From Lamellibrachia satsuma (Eukaryota; Annelida; Polychaeta; Sabellida; Siboglinidae): a stretch of 64,000 nt of DNA. Position 1 is the stretch's first letter. Each line of letters starts with the position of its first letter. The notes beneath the pieces were generated by a model. That model saw nothing but the letters and a program-made list of their open reading frames with translations, did no database searches and was not told the DNA's origin. Positions 32,395 to 43,060 of this stretch are shown here, piece after piece. Made by a program: the position numbers and the translations under genes. Location of the stretch: NCBI GenBank assembly GCA_033239005.1, contig BSQZ01000039.1:4733316-4797315 (forward strand), read 5' to 3'.

Positions 32395-32567
32395 TTAAGG
32401 GGAGACATGGCAGTGAAACGGCAATTTTTGGAGAAAAAAATATTCAAAATGTGTTTACTTTCCAGAAAACGAAACGGCAGAAAAAAGTAAGACCCACTGT
32501 ACGGTTTGAAAATTGCATTAACTATGCAAATAAAAAAATTATATCGGCCTGTCGTGTCTCAACCTAA
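32395..32567 (+). mobile_element. Short TTAA-type MITE, relative of 16447-17415
   Basis: It opens TTAAGGGGAGACATGGCAGT and closes with TGTCTCAACCTAA, and contains TTCAAAATGTGTTTACTTT and AATTGCATTAACTATGCA as in the larger element. Here the end is single copy, not expanded. Confidence 0.55.
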
Positions 32568-32945
32568 AAGAAACGGCTGCATTCCACACTGGCAGATGTG
32601 GTAAAACACAGATGTGAAATCTGATGTCTGTAAATGTACTGTATATATGTACTGTATATACCTGCCGTTTTTACCGATTGTCAACGTTTAAAGTGTCTTG
32701 TCTCGTAAGGACACTGCAAAGCAGACGTACACATACACTTGGGGCTGTTTTAAAAGAGCAAAAGGTATATTTACATTGACTTGTTGCGATATAAATGAGA
32801 CGTTATTTATGTGCATGTAGCTGTAGACCTTGATGTGTACATAACCGTATTGTTATCTATCCGATGTGTCATAGTTGCAAAGCCTTACAAAGACCACCAG
32901 AATCTCCTGTCGGAGTCGCTCTCAAACATGTATGGACCTGCTGGA

Positions 32946-32951
32946 AATAAA
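32946..32951 (+). terminator. Candidate poly(A) signal of moonraker-like gene
   Basis: AATAAA with a GT-rich stretch (GAATGTGGATTAGTTTT) 20 to 40 bases downstream, 1.17 kb after the stop. It is the first hexamer in good context I see after the terminal exon. Confidence 0.45.
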
Positions 32952-33071
32952 ACTTTATGTCCAGTGTCATGAATGTGGATTAGTTTTACGAGTCCACAGG
33001 TTTACAGCAGTTTAAGCAAAGTAGTTCATCTGAACATTACGACGTATTGTGCAGGTATGTGAGAAAAAATA

Positions 33072-33278
33072 CAGTCAAACCTGTCTTAAGTGACCGTTCA
33101 ATGGATGGTCAAAAAGTGGTTTCTTAATACAGGTGGTCCATTCATACAAGTATCCTAGTACAGGTGGTACTAAGATACAAGTTGTATCTTAGTACAGATG
33201 GTACTTTGGGAGGAGTTGACTGTGGTCATTATTGACAGGTGGTCTCTTAATGCAGTGGTTGCTTGAGCAAGTTTGACT
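33072..33278 (+). mobile_element. Small pogo-type MITE
   Basis: Left end CAGTCAAACCTGTCTTAAGTGACC and the complement of the right end (AGTCAAACTTGCTCAAGCAACC) are imperfect inverted repeats; GGTGGT-CTTAATACAG words mirror each other inside. TA lies at the left flank. It is non-coding. (Both ends are quoted in part to show the AGTCAAACNTG core.). Confidence 0.5.
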
Positions 33279-33282
33279 ATTC

Positions 33283-34630
33283 AAGATATTACACAGCAAA
33301 TTAAAATAATATACTGATTTAGAAATTACTTATATCAAAATTACCAATTCATCTAGGATTTACACTGATGTAATTGGACTGTTAATGATCAATGTGATCA
33401 ATTATATGGTTAAAATATAACCCTGTTATTGCACTTCAGCTTAGGACAAAATCAACGTTTTAATATTAAAACAATACTTATAACAAATGTATGGAATTCT
33501 AACAGAAGTGGTAACGAGATACCTGTAGCCAGGGTTTTTTAAAGCCTCTAATATGGGCGAAATGCCTGTATGAAAGAGCTGCTCTGAGGTTTTGTTGAAT
33601 CCTTAATTTTAATGTATAATATTAAATTTAAACTAAGACTAGAACAACTTCATCTGTAGACTAACAATAATCATAAATAGTTTAACAAAATTTCCTGGGC
33701 ACAGTGGCTAAAAATACTTAACCCCATATTTGTGTGTAGCAGCCAGCCAGCCAGCCTGCCGAAATTTGCTTTTTAACCATCCAACTATTTATTTTAACCC
33801 GAACAGGACGAGATATGACAATGTGCCATCGCCATAGTAATTTTTGTGTTTTATTTAAATTGTATGTTGTTAGTATAATATTGCTAAGCACACTGCGTGA
33901 AAGAGTTCACAATCTTTCGGGTGTTGGCTTTATATAATTTTGAATCGAGACAAAAACATTCCAGTTACAAAACACAATTGGTAGCCATCTTGAAAATAAT
34001 TTTTTTTCAGAATGGGATAATTGTTTTAATGGGACAAAATCTGTTCCTGTTTCATCAACACCATTATGGACTGATATTGGAAAATGTTTTTGGGAAAAAT
34101 ATATTAATGGACGATGCTAAACAAAACAGCTTCTTTCCCAAGGACACTAATAGTGATTAATATTAAACACTGATATTTTGAGACGACCCCTAATGATGAT
34201 GTGCTCCAATATAGACAACTCCGCTACCTAAAAGCAATGTACGACGATTTTCATAGGCGAGTTGAATGGTTGCTTTATGGGACATTGCGACACTGAATTT
34301 ATTAGTATTTAAGAAAATCTCAGTTGGCTACAAATAATATACACAGAAAACATGTCAATATCATGATCTTTCATCTCATATTTTCAAAAATGCACAATTT
34401 AGCAAAGAAATAAAATACCAGATATGCTAGTTTGGAATGTAAACATTTTCAGCATGGAATTTATTGATCTGTGTACCTCAACGTTTTATACAATAAATAT
34501 ACTACAGAAATAAAGATTCATTGGGCATTTTAATTATACAAAACCTACAACCAGTTTCAGTTAACCAATGAAAATCGTTGTACATTGCCTTTAAATTAAA
34601 GCTTTAAATTCTTTTGTAAACATCAATTAG
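33283..34630. other. Intergenic AT-rich stretch between convergent genes
   Basis: I see only scattered stops, no tandem repeat and no splice-phased ORF here. CCAGCCAGCCAGCC near 33745 is a short microsatellite. Its boundaries are the 3' regions of the moonraker-like gene and of the membrane-protein gene. Confidence 0.4.
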
Positions 34631-34633
34631 CAG

Positions 34634-34779
34634 TCACACTGGCTGGATAAATAGTTCATCTTCCCCCGACTCATGCTCGTCTATGTTCATTAACATTGTG
34701 TATTTTCCTCTTGAACGTCTTCGACCTTTGGCCTTCCGAAACAACTTCTGCAATGCCTGCACTTTGGTCTTGAGCACCT
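34634..34779 (-). CDS. Membrane-protein gene exon 3 (terminal)
   Basis: Acceptor TTTTTCTCTCTTTCAG read on minus. It encodes VLKTKVQALQKLFRKAKG, RRRSRGKYTMLMN, IDEHESGEDELFIQPV and a TGA. Very basic then acidic: a cytoplasmic tail with a possible nuclear-localisation-like patch. Confidence 0.65.
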
Positions 34780-37700
34780 CTGAAAGAGAGAAAAATTGCA
34801 TTTACAGATAAATCTGTAAGACTCGCAAACAAACCATATTTCTGCATCTATGTCTGCTGGTTTGCCACACATGCTCAAAAGCTCACTGTGCAAACTGGGA
34901 TGTACTGATTGGATGTCTTTAGAGCAGGCCTCGGGTCTATTACATTGCAACATAATAGATTACTATTACTTAATTTCCTTTCTACTACCATTACATGCTG
35001 AAGGCAACATAATATATTACTATTACATTTCAAGCTATTGCTATTGAAAAGTTCATTAATTAAATTACAATTAACTCTTAACTTTCCCAATTAAATTTAC
35101 CTCAAACAATTCCAGTCGGATGTAGAAGATTCATATATTCATTGGAATGAAACAGAAAAGCAATGCCACTGTCATATATCAGTCTGATTATCCCATAGTA
35201 GACCCATGCTGCTTGGTGGACAGTTAATTATTGGCTCAAGGATAGGATGTTTTTCTCACTTTTGGTCAATAGTGTGTAAGCTAGTTACCGAGAAAACCTC
35301 AGAAAAGTTGGTATAAGCCCCTGGATTTTGTTCAAACATTACCCAGCATGGCAGGCTGGCATCTAGGGTTGGGAGATGGCAATGATTGAATGATTGATTC
35401 AGATGTTAAAGTCTGTTTAGTGCTGGAAGCCTGGAACCCTTATCCTGCTTCAGTGAATGAATGAATATGCTTGTGTGAAAAGAATAGATGGCTGGTGGAC
35501 CTGGCTTCAAATGACCAATTAGCCATGGCAGTCACACTGTCACAGAGTCTGCTAACAGTGCTAAAGTTAACTGACTCATGATTCGGATACTAAACCATTT
35601 TATTACCACTGTTGGAAAATAAATAAACCTGCATGTGAACGACTGAACAGGATGCTTGTCCAAGCCCCAGTATGTCACATTCACATAATTATTAAAAAAT
35701 CTTTCATATCTCACGTCCTATTGAATACATTAAATAAACCTATAACAGATTACCTGTAGTTTGCTCGGCTTGCAGTGCTTTCAGTAACAGCGTTAATTAC
35801 ATGAAGTAGGTAGAGCGTCATGTCATCACCTTGCTGAATGTTGGTGTCATTGAAATGTTCAATTGTAATAGCAAAGTAATAGCTGAATTGCTATTACTTT
35901 GCTTTCTGTTACTATTACATTGCACTGGGTTCCGTCTATTACTTGAACAACTGTAACCATTACTATTACAAATAACTATTACCCCAGACCTGCATTAGAG
36001 TTTGGTACAACTGACTGCACAGCTAAAATATCTCTTCGGGCGTGTTTTCAACGGATGAGCAGTTATTCGTCTGCCATTTGACAAACATGGAACATGACAC
36101 AAAACACACAAACCAGAAATGAATGTCTCCTGTGCCCATAAGAAAATCAGTTAGCATTACGGATAAACTGTAAGAGTTGGCACGTATGAATCTGAAACCC
36201 GATAATGTGTAACCAAAATTATTTACCACAGAGGTTGGATTGGAAAAGACGATACTGGAGAGAATAGTGACAGAAAAAAAAGAAGCAGAGGCAAGCCACG
36301 ACAAAGATGGGAAAAGATGATCACTGATGTTTTCAGAACAGTGACATTGGTGGGTGGAATAGCTGGAGAAATACATCGACTTTGTAAACAAATTTGGGCA
36401 GCAACGTCCCGAACAGGACACCAGGTTTGGGATTTATTACATTGCAATGTAATATATTACTATTACTTAGTTTTTTCTATTACTGTTACACGCTGAAGGC
36501 AATGTAATGTACTACTATTACATTTTAAGCTATTACTATTTCATTTTTCATTGGAAATATTTGTTTGATTAAACATTTTGGAGTATGTACATATATGACT
36601 GTAGGGTTCATTCAGTAGTAGAGTAGTTCGCAACAGTAACTCCTTATTCAAGCAATGATCTATCATCACCAACGGTCTCTTTCTTGCCATATTTCAATCC
36701 AGTGATATGCGTTGAAAAGTTCAATGATTGATACAGATGTTAAAGACAAGCAACTTCATGCTGGAACCTTTATCCAACAAGTGATCATCAGTGAATGAAT
36801 GACCAGCACGTAGGGCCATCTATGGGCTTGTGTAAAAAAAGATAGTTGTATAGGGGACCCGGCTTCAAAGGACTTGAATGCTGTGTAAACTGTACATGGT
36901 CTCTCAGTTCTGATCATCTTTAAGGGCTATTGGAGCTACTGAAATCAGAAGAAGCCAGCATTAATCCCAAGTGTAGACTCCTTTGATGTCTGGTACGGTA
37001 GGGTGGCTTACCTGAAGAATTGCTAAACACAAACGCACAGGTTGATATTTACACCTAATAACCTAACAAAATTTAATTTTGATATGTGATTTAAATATTC
37101 AACTGTAATACAAAAGTAATAGCTCAATTACTATTACATTTCTTTCTCTTACTATTACTAAAATTTTTCTAATACTTACAATTACACATTACTATTACCC
37201 CAGGCCTGCAGGATATACAAATTGAAGAATTCCCATTTCATAGGGAGGATAATAGTTTTACGCAGACATACTGACCTTTTAAGTTGATGTTGAGGAGAGG
37301 TCTGTTGTGTCTATTGTACGTCCAGTCATCGTCGAGGTGGAACCGTGAGTCTGGCGCGGCAAGATAGTTCCAGTAGTCATCTTTCTCCTTCCACATCTTA
37401 CTACGATAGACAACGAGAAGCAACAGCAGAAGCAGTGCGCTTAAACACACCGTGGCATTGGTCGTCTGCTTGGACCTGAAACTCAAAAGTAGTTATTATA
37501 TTATAGAGTAAAACCAATAAAAACCTTCCAGTTTTTGGACAGCGCAGATGAAGGGTTTGTTCTGTCAGTTTTATTAGCATGCGTTCAACTGATGTAAAGG
37601 AAACCTTATTTACAACGGTTTGTTCACCTATGTACATTGCCCACCTGTGGTGGAATTTTCATAACCACACAATTAGAAAATTGTATTTATCTTACAACAA

Positions 37701-40700
37701 TATGTTTCGAACGGTGCTAGGATTAGATAGATATTGTAGTGCTAATGAAAGGTTTGTTTACAATAATTTGCCTAACTGTGCAGCAGTTATAAGAAACTTG
37801 ACATATAGATTTATATGTCGACTGCAGTCCTCAAAAAAGTCTTAATTTGCAGCATTATCAACAGTGATGTGAAGTACATCTGGAATCTGGAAGTACAGTT
37901 GTTCATGTTGAAAAGGTTATTTTGATATATCCAAACTTGTTTTTACCTTTGTAGACATTTTTTGTCATCTTATCAAGGTGAATTCGTCAGTGCTAATGAC
38001 ATTGGACACGTAAAGAAGTTTGTAATTGCCCCCGTCTCTGTTGATTGCTGCATTGGTCTTACGTATCCATATGGCCTCTTTCATGAGTCTTCTCCTGTGT
38101 AACTCCATGTCTACCACTTTTACTCCCTCCCAGTCTATGATATGGTTTCCGGTGGTAGTGTGGTCCATAAGAGTGGACTTGTTGGTGGTGGACTATGAGG
38201 GTGGACTTGTTGGTAGTGGACTGTGAGGGTGGACTTGTTGGTGGTGGACTGTGAGGGTGGACTTGTTGGTGGTGGACTGTGAGGGTGGACTTGTTGGTGG
38301 TGGACTGTGAGGGTGGACTTGTTGGTGGTGGACTATGAGGGTGGACTTGTTGGTGGTGGACTGTGAGGGTGGACTTGTTGGTGGTGGACTGTGAGGGTGG
38401 ACTTGTTGGTGGTGGACTATGAGGGTGGACTTGTTGGTGGTGGACTGTGACCTCTTCTTTTTGCTCCTCTTGTATTATTTTGAAACTGGCACAGGCAAGG
38501 CAGAGGAATTACAACAGCAATGACCCCACAGGTAGCTTCACAAGAAGGAGGAAGAAAACAACTACATGCCATTCTTTGATGCAAAACTTACCAGGAAGGA
38601 AGATGGCAGTGTGAAGTCCACAGTATACAGAAAGAAGACCCACACCGGCCAGTATCTCAGTATCTGAACTTCACGTAACACCACCCCAGACACCAGAAGT
38701 TATGAACAGGTGTGAAAAGATAACTTCCGAGGAAGGGGACAAGAACGAAGACAACTTAAAAGGAGCCCTTAGAAGGTGCGGCTATCCATCCTGGGCCTTG
38801 AAAAGAGAGACAAAAAACAAGAAGAGAAAAAGGACAAGAACCACAGAAACCAGGTTGTCATCCCATATGTAAGTGTCTCAGAGAGGGTTTATCGGGTCCT
38901 GCAGAAATATGGGGTGACCACAGCCATGCATCCTCACACAACACTGAGACGTCTGTTGGCACACCCAAAGGACAAAGCAGAACCAAAAGAACAGGGTGAA
39001 CTAATCTATCCAAGTGCTGTGTAAGAGTTGTGGCACAGCCTACATAGGAGAGACAGGGAGATTGTTTAAGACCAGACTGAAAGAACACAAGAAACATGTA
39101 GAGAATGCACTAAAAGAACAAGACACGAGGAGCAAAAAGAAGCGGTTGCAGTCCACCACCAACAAGTCTGCCCTTACGGACCACACAATCACCGAAAACC
39201 ATCTGATAGGCTGGGAGGAGTAAAAGTTGTAGACAGGGAGCCACACAGAAGGAGGCTACTCGTGAAAGAGGCCACATGGTTAAGCAAGACCAAGGCAACG
39301 ATAAACCGAGACGAGGGCAATTACGAACATCCTCACGTGTACGATGACGTTATCCAACGTTATTACTACTGATGAAGTCACCTTGATAAGACGACGAAAA
39401 TTCATACAAAGGTAAAAACAAGTTTGGATATGTCAAAATAACCATTTCAACATGAAAACAGACTATCCTGAGAAATATACACTATTCTAGAAGTACTGAT
39501 TTAAATCTTTGTACAGGGTGCATGTTCGCTGTATAGATAGATGGTTGAAGTAACCATGCGGTTAACTCCAAACTATGGAACCACGATGGTGTACTTGTAT
39601 ATTGTATGGAGTCCGAGAATAAAGCAATTATTATATATATATATTATTATTCCAGGGGGAGTCCACGTGCAGTGTTTCACAACAACCCTCAAAGGCATGC
39701 CATATATTATTTGAAAACACTGATACATTTTAAAGGTCCTTCTTTAATTCATTTATAAAATGTTCTTAGATTTTTGACGGAACCTCTTCAAAAATAATTT
39801 ACTAGTTTGTCCGACGATGTCATTAAAAGTTAAAAACTAAATAACACTTCTGCACAAATGAGCTAACATATTAAATAATAATGTAGTCACTACTAGATAT
39901 GTTCATTTCTTGTTAATGAGTCTGAAATAAGATGAACGAAAAAAATCTAATTGAGGAGAGACCTTTAAATATAATTTAACCTTTCGGGTATCATATACGG
40001 AAGGTTAAATCATAAAATATGATTTGGAGACATGGCTGACGGAATTGATATAAAATGTTTCAGTAGTGCATCAGACGAGGCATTAGCTACAGAATATTAC
40101 AGGTGTTCTAAAAATGCTGCATAATGTACAAGACAGAAAAAGTTCAAGTTTGTGAACATAACAAAGACGCAAGGAAGATTATAGACATTGTTTAAATAGT
40201 CACCTGTTCCACTTAATTTGCAGGTCATTTCTTATGTCAGTGATATTTTGCGATGATGACGCAGTCGCTTCTTCATATGATGCATTCACGGAGTTTGATC
40301 CTTGTGTTACTTGCGCTATCTGTGGTGCTGCCGCAGCTGTTTTCTGTGGTGTTTGTTCTTGGAGCGGCTGCTGCGGTGATATTTTCTGTGCTCCATTTGT
40401 TTTTGTATTTCTTTTGTCTCTTGGTGTTCGCTTTAGTAATCTATTAGAATCTCTCCCAAACATGTCTTGTGGCCTGTGTAATAGAGTTTTTCGATGATAT
40501 GCAACAAACTTGTTCTGCACAGAAAATATTTTGGAGATGTGTTTTGTGAAATGTGTAACTTGTGTCCGCTGTAGTTTATTGACAATCTGATCTGTCATGT
40601 TCTCATCAACATTGCCTTGGTTTGTCATCAAACCATCCTCTCTTGCGACTTGCTGAGAACTTATTCCTCTTGCAGTGTCATTTTCAATTATATTTCTACT

Positions 40701-40853
40701 TTCTGACAACTTTGACTGCTGCGTTTCTGTCGCCTGAAACAGGAAATGAACACTAACTCCACACACAAGATGTAGTAGTATAATATTAACCCACATACGA
40801 CACATATTGACTAAGATTAAAACTATGGTAATGGAACGTGTTTGTGACGTCAT
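34634..40853 (-). CDS. Unrecognised single-pass membrane glycoprotein, 3 exons, 331 aa
   Basis: Minus-strand exons 40853-40204, 37475-37276 and 34779-34634 join with matching phases into 331 codons plus stop. The N-terminus carries a hydrophobic signal or anchor (WVNIILLHLVCGVSVHFLF, residues 21-39; an in-frame Met at 17 or 20 could also start). The ectodomain (about 40-220) is hydrophilic with sequons at N58, N85, N190 and N203 and an RDKR furin-type site at 145-148. A second hydrophobic segment (ATVCLSALLLLLLLVVY, 224-240) would span the membrane. The tail is basic (KLFRKAKGRRRSRGK) and ends acidic (IDEHESGEDELFIQ). I do not recognise the family; the topology is a prediction. Confidence 0.65.
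34925..35992 (-). mobile_element. hAT-like non-autonomous element 1
   Basis: Ends CAGGCCTCGGGTCTATTAC (left) and, complemented, CAGGTCTGGGGTAATAG (right). Flanking 8-mers CTTTAGAG (34917-34924) and CATTAGAG (35993-36000) differ at one base, as expected for an old 8-bp target duplication. Both subtermini are rich in ATTACTATTAC. It lies in the last intron of the minus-strand gene; orientation is arbitrary. Confidence 0.75.
36230..36413 (+). mobile_element. LINE ORF2 C-terminal fragment
   Basis: The plus strand reads KKKRSRGKPRQRWEKMITD, then VFRTVTLVGGIAGEIHRLCK and QIWAATSRTG. The RGKPRxRW motif and downstream helix are the usual end of LINE ORF2 proteins. It is truncated at the hAT-like insertion that starts at 36422. 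Confidence 0.6.
36422..37208 (-). mobile_element. hAT-like non-autonomous element 2
   Basis: Same family as 34925-35992: ends CAGGTTTGGGATTTATTAC and, complemented, CAGGCCTGGGGTAATAG. Flanking 8-mers CAGGACAC (36414-36421) and CAGGATAT (37209-37216) agree at six of eight positions. ATTACTATTAC-rich subtermini. Confidence 0.7.
37276..37475 (-). CDS. Membrane-protein gene exon 2 (transmembrane exon)
   Basis: Acceptor GAGTTTCAG, donor GTCAGT (minus). One base completes arginine, then SKQTTNATVCLSALLLLLLL, VVYRSKMWKEKDDYWNY, LAAPDSRFHLDDDWTYNRHN and PLLNINLK. The leucine run is the membrane span; the aromatic/acidic part after it would be cytoplasmic. Confidence 0.7.
38172..38450 (+). repeat. 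28-bp minisatellite, about 10 copies, made from Penelope coding sequence
   Basis: Unit GTGGACTTGTTGGTGGTGGA followed by CTGTGAGG. Its complement (TCCACCACCAACAAGTCCAC) matches 39151-39175 of the element's own coding region (STTNKSALTDH). 28 is not a multiple of three, so the expansion destroys the frame. Confidence 0.9.
39014..39223 (+). pseudogene. GIY-YIG endonuclease remnant of Penelope-like element
   Basis: Reads LCKSCGTAYIGETGRLFKTR, LKEHKKHVENALKEQD and SALTDHTITENHLIGWEE. The Y-I-G core and the following R...R..EHK pattern match the GIY-YIG nuclease of Penelope-like elements; GTAY stands where the first GxY usually is. The frame ends at a stop directly after GWEE, where related elements continue into a VVDREP..R block (present in another frame at 39225-39310). 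Confidence 0.8.
40204..40853 (-). CDS. Membrane-protein gene exon 1
   Basis: Start ATG at 40853-40851 (MTSQTRSITIVLILVN); Met17 and Met20 are alternatives nearer the hydrophobic stretch. The ectodomain is rich in Gln, Asn, Thr and Lys, with KQ-rich PQQPLQEQTPQKTAAAA at 160-176. It contains four N-glycosylation sequons and RDKR. Donor CAG/GTGACT, two bases left. A CCTGTTTCAG inside (near 40737) is a strong acceptor-like site, so an upstream non-coding exon could splice there instead. Confidence 0.65.
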
Positions 40854-40984
40854 TGCAATACATTTGTGATATTGTACAGGGCAAAGTGAATTGTAGGGCG
40901 ATTCTAGAATCGCCCCGGATGTAACATCCAGAGAAAAGTTAACATATTTAAAAAATTAACGGTATATTTATAAATTATGACTCT

Positions 40985-41260
40985 ACACTGCACAGAACGT
41001 TATACCTTAAATCATAATAATAACTTTTATTTGTATAGCGCCGTATATCCGGATATAAAACCTGTTCAGAGGTGCTTAAAATACAATATTTGTAAGACAT
41101 AATTCTATAAATAATCTTCAAATGCTGTCTTAAAAAGATGAACCTTAAATTAAGACTTGAACAATTCGAGTGAGTCTGCGACACGGATATATATCGGCAG
41201 ATCATTCCAAAAGTGCACAACAGCGCAAATATCAACAACAGCTTATTCAGTTAAATGTGC
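40985..41260 (-). mobile_element. LINE 3' end
   Basis: The minus strand reads LHFWNDLPIYIRVADSLELF and, after one stop, FKVHLFKTAFEDYL then stop: the usual extreme C-terminus of LINE ORF2. The tail GGATATACGGCGCTATACAA then ATAAAAGTTATTATTATGATT follows, a common LINE/SINE 3' end. Confidence 0.65.
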
Positions 41261-41751
41261 TACGAAACAAATGCAACATATCGACGGATTAACACTCACG
41301 TGTTTACATTCATAAAGAAAGGAGCTGAAGAAAAATAAACAAAAAGCTCCCATCCTCGTGGGCCCGGAAGAGAGCATGCTTACATCCTTAAAAGGTAACG
41401 TTTATTTCCGCGCCACCCGACACCAACAAACCATTTATAACGACGCTTAAATGTTACAATGACCCGCAAAGCGGCGCCACTTGTAACGCGTTCCTCAACC
41501 ATGATCGGTTGTATGCCAGCTGATGTAACGCATCGCATGGTTCGCGAGGAAATCTCATGTTGTTTGTCCTTAAGGTACCTGTAGTACATTAACAATAACA
41601 TTTTTGGGCTAGCGCAGGCGTTTTCCCACGACATTTACCCCGTGTGTGTGATATTTTAATCCCAACGCACATTATTAATACAGGTATAGAAGAAACTTGT
41701 TAATTACTGGGTACCGGTATTACATAGGGCCTATAGCTACGGTTTTAAAGC

Positions 41752-41850
41752 GAAATAAAAGTCATGGTTTTGGGCCTATGCACCTATAAGAGTTACTAAA
41801 ACATAACCAGTTGTAACTACAATCCAGAATATCACGCCAATGGTTTACTT
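41752..41850 (+). repeat. Solo left arm of the 22590-23185 MITE family
   Basis: AAAAGTCATGGTTTTGGGCC, AAGAGTTACTAAAACA and CAGAATATCACGCCAATGGT match 22600-22690 in the same orientation. No right arm is found nearby. Confidence 0.65.
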
Positions 41851-41950
41851 CAAGATACTTGAAGTTGTTCACCTCCTCTAGTACTTTCCCTCTCACAGTG
41901 GTCTTTCTTGTGCAACGCGTCTTCAGTTCAATGAGCTTGGTCTTAGTTGG
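41847..41950 (-). pseudogene. LINE reverse transcriptase fragment
   Basis: The minus strand reads INPTKTKLIELKTRCTRK then TTVRGKVLEEVNNFKYL. The NPxKTK...GxxLEEVxxFKYL pattern is the connection region after the catalytic motif in many LINE RTs. It is cut at FKYL by the MITE arm at 41752-41850. Confidence 0.65.
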
Positions 41951-41958
41951 GTTTATAT

Positions 41959-41995
41959 GTTATATATGCACTCAGAATCTGGGTGCATATATAAC
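41959..41995 (+). repeat. Hairpin with perfect 12-bp stem
   Basis: GTTATATATGCA at 41959-41970 pairs with TGCATATATAAC at 41984-41995, loop of 13 bases. It lies directly at the end of the LINE RT fragment. Confidence 0.75.
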
Positions 41996-42739
41996 TTCGG
42001 TCACAACGGAACCTACACTCTGATTCCAGGCTCCGGTGTGTTCGACAAACGCTGGCGCCACAGTCATTAGCTTGGATAATCGAGGCTAGCCTTTTTGTTG
42101 AAATCTCAATTTAACATTACTTAATTGTATTGTTTTCATAATCTTTCTGGGTTTTGTGTAGTCAATACATGAATGTATACATACAACATAAGTTACAACA
42201 ATATAATGCAAACTGGGTAGCTATTAGAGGAGAATGTGCAATTCAACAGCAGTACAAATGAAAACATCCTTCAAATAACTATGAACAGTGTTTTTGAAGC
42301 ATATTATTAGTAGTCAATCATTACAATATACATAACAAAATTCACTGTACTACCGCAGATACAATTTTGTAAAGATGAATCCACGACGTGGTGAACAACG
42401 TCCGCCAACTCTTCCATTAAACTACATTACACAGGTGCCAACCCGGGGTGTTGTTCACCTGTAAGACTCGTAACAGAAAACCGAAAATTCGCAAACAAAT
42501 CCGTATGATTATCAACGGTCAGTGGTTTGACTAGGCTGAATCAACCGCCCAGTACTAGTTGTAGTAAATATGGGCATGCGTGCGTGCGTGGGCATGTATA
42601 ATAATATATTTATTATAATATGTATGCGACATATGGTGTTACTATGAGTAACTTTTCATGCTCTAAACAACTAACTGAAGCTTGTGACGATTTTCTTACG
42701 TAATTAGACAATAACGTCTCGTTGATTGCGGTTGGTTAA

Positions 42740-43060
42740 TTACGTAAAAATGACGTCATCGCGTAACGCGTCGCCACGCGTAGACACTAGAGGCGACACC
42801 AAAAGGTCCTCTTCCTCCGAGTCTGTCCCGCCATCCTCCCGGCCCACACCCCCAGACACCTGTTTGCGCGAGTAGCCGCCTCCGACCAGCGCTGGTCAGC
42901 TCTGACCACCTGTTGTAAGCTTACATGCACGTGTTGTTCTGTTAGCGTCCTTCGCTGACCGCTCCAGTCAGCGCTCGTTCAGTCAACGGATGACGTCACC
43001 CGAGTTAATGAGCTCGAGTTAACTTGCACGCGCAACTAAATGGCATCTGCCATATTATAT
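42740..43060 (+). promoter_or_regulatory. CpG-rich stretch with two CRE palindromes
   Basis: TGACGTCA occurs at 42751-42758 and about 42990-42997, with a palindrome TGGTCAGCTCTGACCA (42893-42908), a CACCTG E-box and unusually many CpGs for this window. Such content suggests a promoter or enhancer, perhaps for the divergent minus-strand gene. A 41-codon ORF (42750-42875: MTSSRNASPRVDTRGDTK, RSSSSESVPPSSRPTPPD) lies inside; its coding status is unclear. Confidence 0.4.

Larger units (their letters stand above)
37905..39445 (+). mobile_element. Penelope-like element, inverted partial copies
   Basis: The plus-strand part (38500-39445) encodes MPFFDAKLTRKEDGSVKSTV and YRKKTHTGQYLSI (RT end), then YIGETGRLFKTRLKEH (GIY-YIG nuclease). 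The left part (37905-38170) is an inverted copy of the 3' end: on minus it reads TTTGNHIIDWEGVKVVD and KEAIWIRKTNAAINRDGG, typical Penelope C-terminal text. The arms share CAAAGGTAAAAACAAGTTTG. Inverted partial terminal copies are characteristic of Penelope-like elements. Frames are broken; the copy is inactive. Confidence 0.8.

Noticed and set aside
41380..41634. 84-codon minus ORF (MSWENACASPKM...)
   Set aside because: No recognised motif, no supporting splice sites or start context; likely chance in a CpG-bearing patch.
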